Source: Candidatus Coatesiibacteriota bacterium (GTDB lineage Bacteria > RBG-13-66-14). From it: a stretch of 5,216 nucleotides of DNA. The stretch spans positions 1 to 5,216 of the forward strand of contig WJMB01000283.1 of the NCBI GenBank assembly GCA_014728185.1, in the 5' to 3' direction. How positions within the stretch are numbered: position 1 is the first letter of the stretch; every line of letters starts with the position of its first letter. Of the stretch, positions 4,901-5,216 are shown piece by piece. The notes under the pieces were generated by a model. That model was not told the DNA's origin and did not search any database. It saw nothing but the letters and a program-made list of their open reading frames with translations. The position numbers and the translations under genes were made by a program.

Positions 4901-4930
4901 ACGACAAGCAGAAGCGGTGCCCGTTATAAT
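4901..4930 (+). promoter_or_regulatory. Possible sigma-70-type promoter
   Basis: TATAAT at 4925-4930 is a perfect -10 box. ACGACA at 4901-4906, 18 bases upstream, matches four of six -35 positions. No gene follows within the remaining 286 bases, so it would serve an RNA or a gene beyond the window. Confidence 0.3.
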
Positions 4931-5216
4931 CTAGGCATCGCACACGACCTCGGACCAGCTAGTTACAACTCGAAACAACGTCCCACCTCGAAATAGCTGC
5001 TGATACGAGGCTATGCCGAATGACGTTTGGCCTGCCAGCTCAACCCCACAGCGCCTGCTAGTTATATATGCATGATAATAGCACGCTTAGGATCGATGCA
5101 CCATCATCGAAGCCCATTGCGCCAGGCAGTTGATAATAGGGCTTCGTGACGTCGCTACGGGCAACCTGGCAATGTGAAAATCCACGTACCGCCACAAGCA
5201 GCTCGCTCGATGTGCA

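Larger units (their letters stand above)
4107..5216. other. Gene-free stretch at the end of the window
   Basis: No frame here shows family motifs or the G/C-ending codons of the genes upstream; the longest open stretches are about 100 codons with mixed, protein-unlike composition. The DNA is visibly less GC-rich, most of all near 4620-4730. Perfect short hairpins include 4220-4226 with 4238-4244 (GGTTCGG/CCGAACC), 4849-4854 with 4864-4869, 5093-5098 with 5105-5110, and 5108-5115 with 5139-5146 (CGAAGCCC/GGGCTTCG). A region of this size is expected to hold a few such stems by chance. I found no tRNA, rRNA, CRISPR, transposase remnant or terminal repeat. It may be a true intergenic spacer, a decayed region, or the leader of a gene beyond the window. 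Confidence 0.6.

Overview
The window comes from a GC-rich bacterium. It carries part of a histidine-degradation (hut) locus of the type that ends in tetrahydrofolate-linked formimino transfer. Codons in the genes end mostly in G or C, Shine-Dalgarno sites are strong (GGAGG), and TTG serves as a start codon for at least two genes. There is no sign of HutG or HutF; the formimino group goes through FtcD and FchA. Nothing here fixes the phylum. The route and the layout fit several deep-branching GC-rich lineages, and I do not assign one.

Layout, all genes on the + strand. Bases 1-52 may hold the tail of an upstream gene. Bases 40-1020 are ftcD (glutamate formimidoyltransferase). Bases 1021-1445 are a long non-coding leader with a GntR/HutC-like palindrome about 165 bp upstream of hutI. 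Bases 1446-2771 are hutI (imidazolonepropionase). Bases 2826-3449 are fchA (formimidoyl-THF cyclodeaminase), closed by a clear intrinsic terminator at 3467-3498. The three enzymes act in sequence. HutI opens imidazolonepropionate to N-formimino-L-glutamate. FtcD moves the formimino group to THF, releasing glutamate. FchA turns 5-formimino-THF into 5,10-methenyl-THF plus ammonia. The earlier enzymes HutH and HutU are not in the window.

The most unusual part is 3502-3701, just after the terminator. Two long inverted repeats are nested almost concentrically: an outer pair of 23-bp arms and an inner pair of 20-bp arms, each with a single deviation. Each inner arm is a textbook sigma-54 (RpoN) -24/-12 promoter (TGGCAC-N5-TTGC), so two sigma-54 promoters point at each other with predicted starts about 20 bp apart. 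The outer arms sit upstream of each promoter, where activator sites would be expected. The rightward promoter faces a small gene at 3804-4106, which encodes a predicted secreted 100-residue protein with a HEAT-like helical repeat.

Bases 4107-5216 hold no gene I can support. This part is less GC-rich and contains an AT-rich patch near 4620-4730, several short hairpins, one pair of mutually exclusive pairings (4764-4831) and a good -10 box at 4925-4930.
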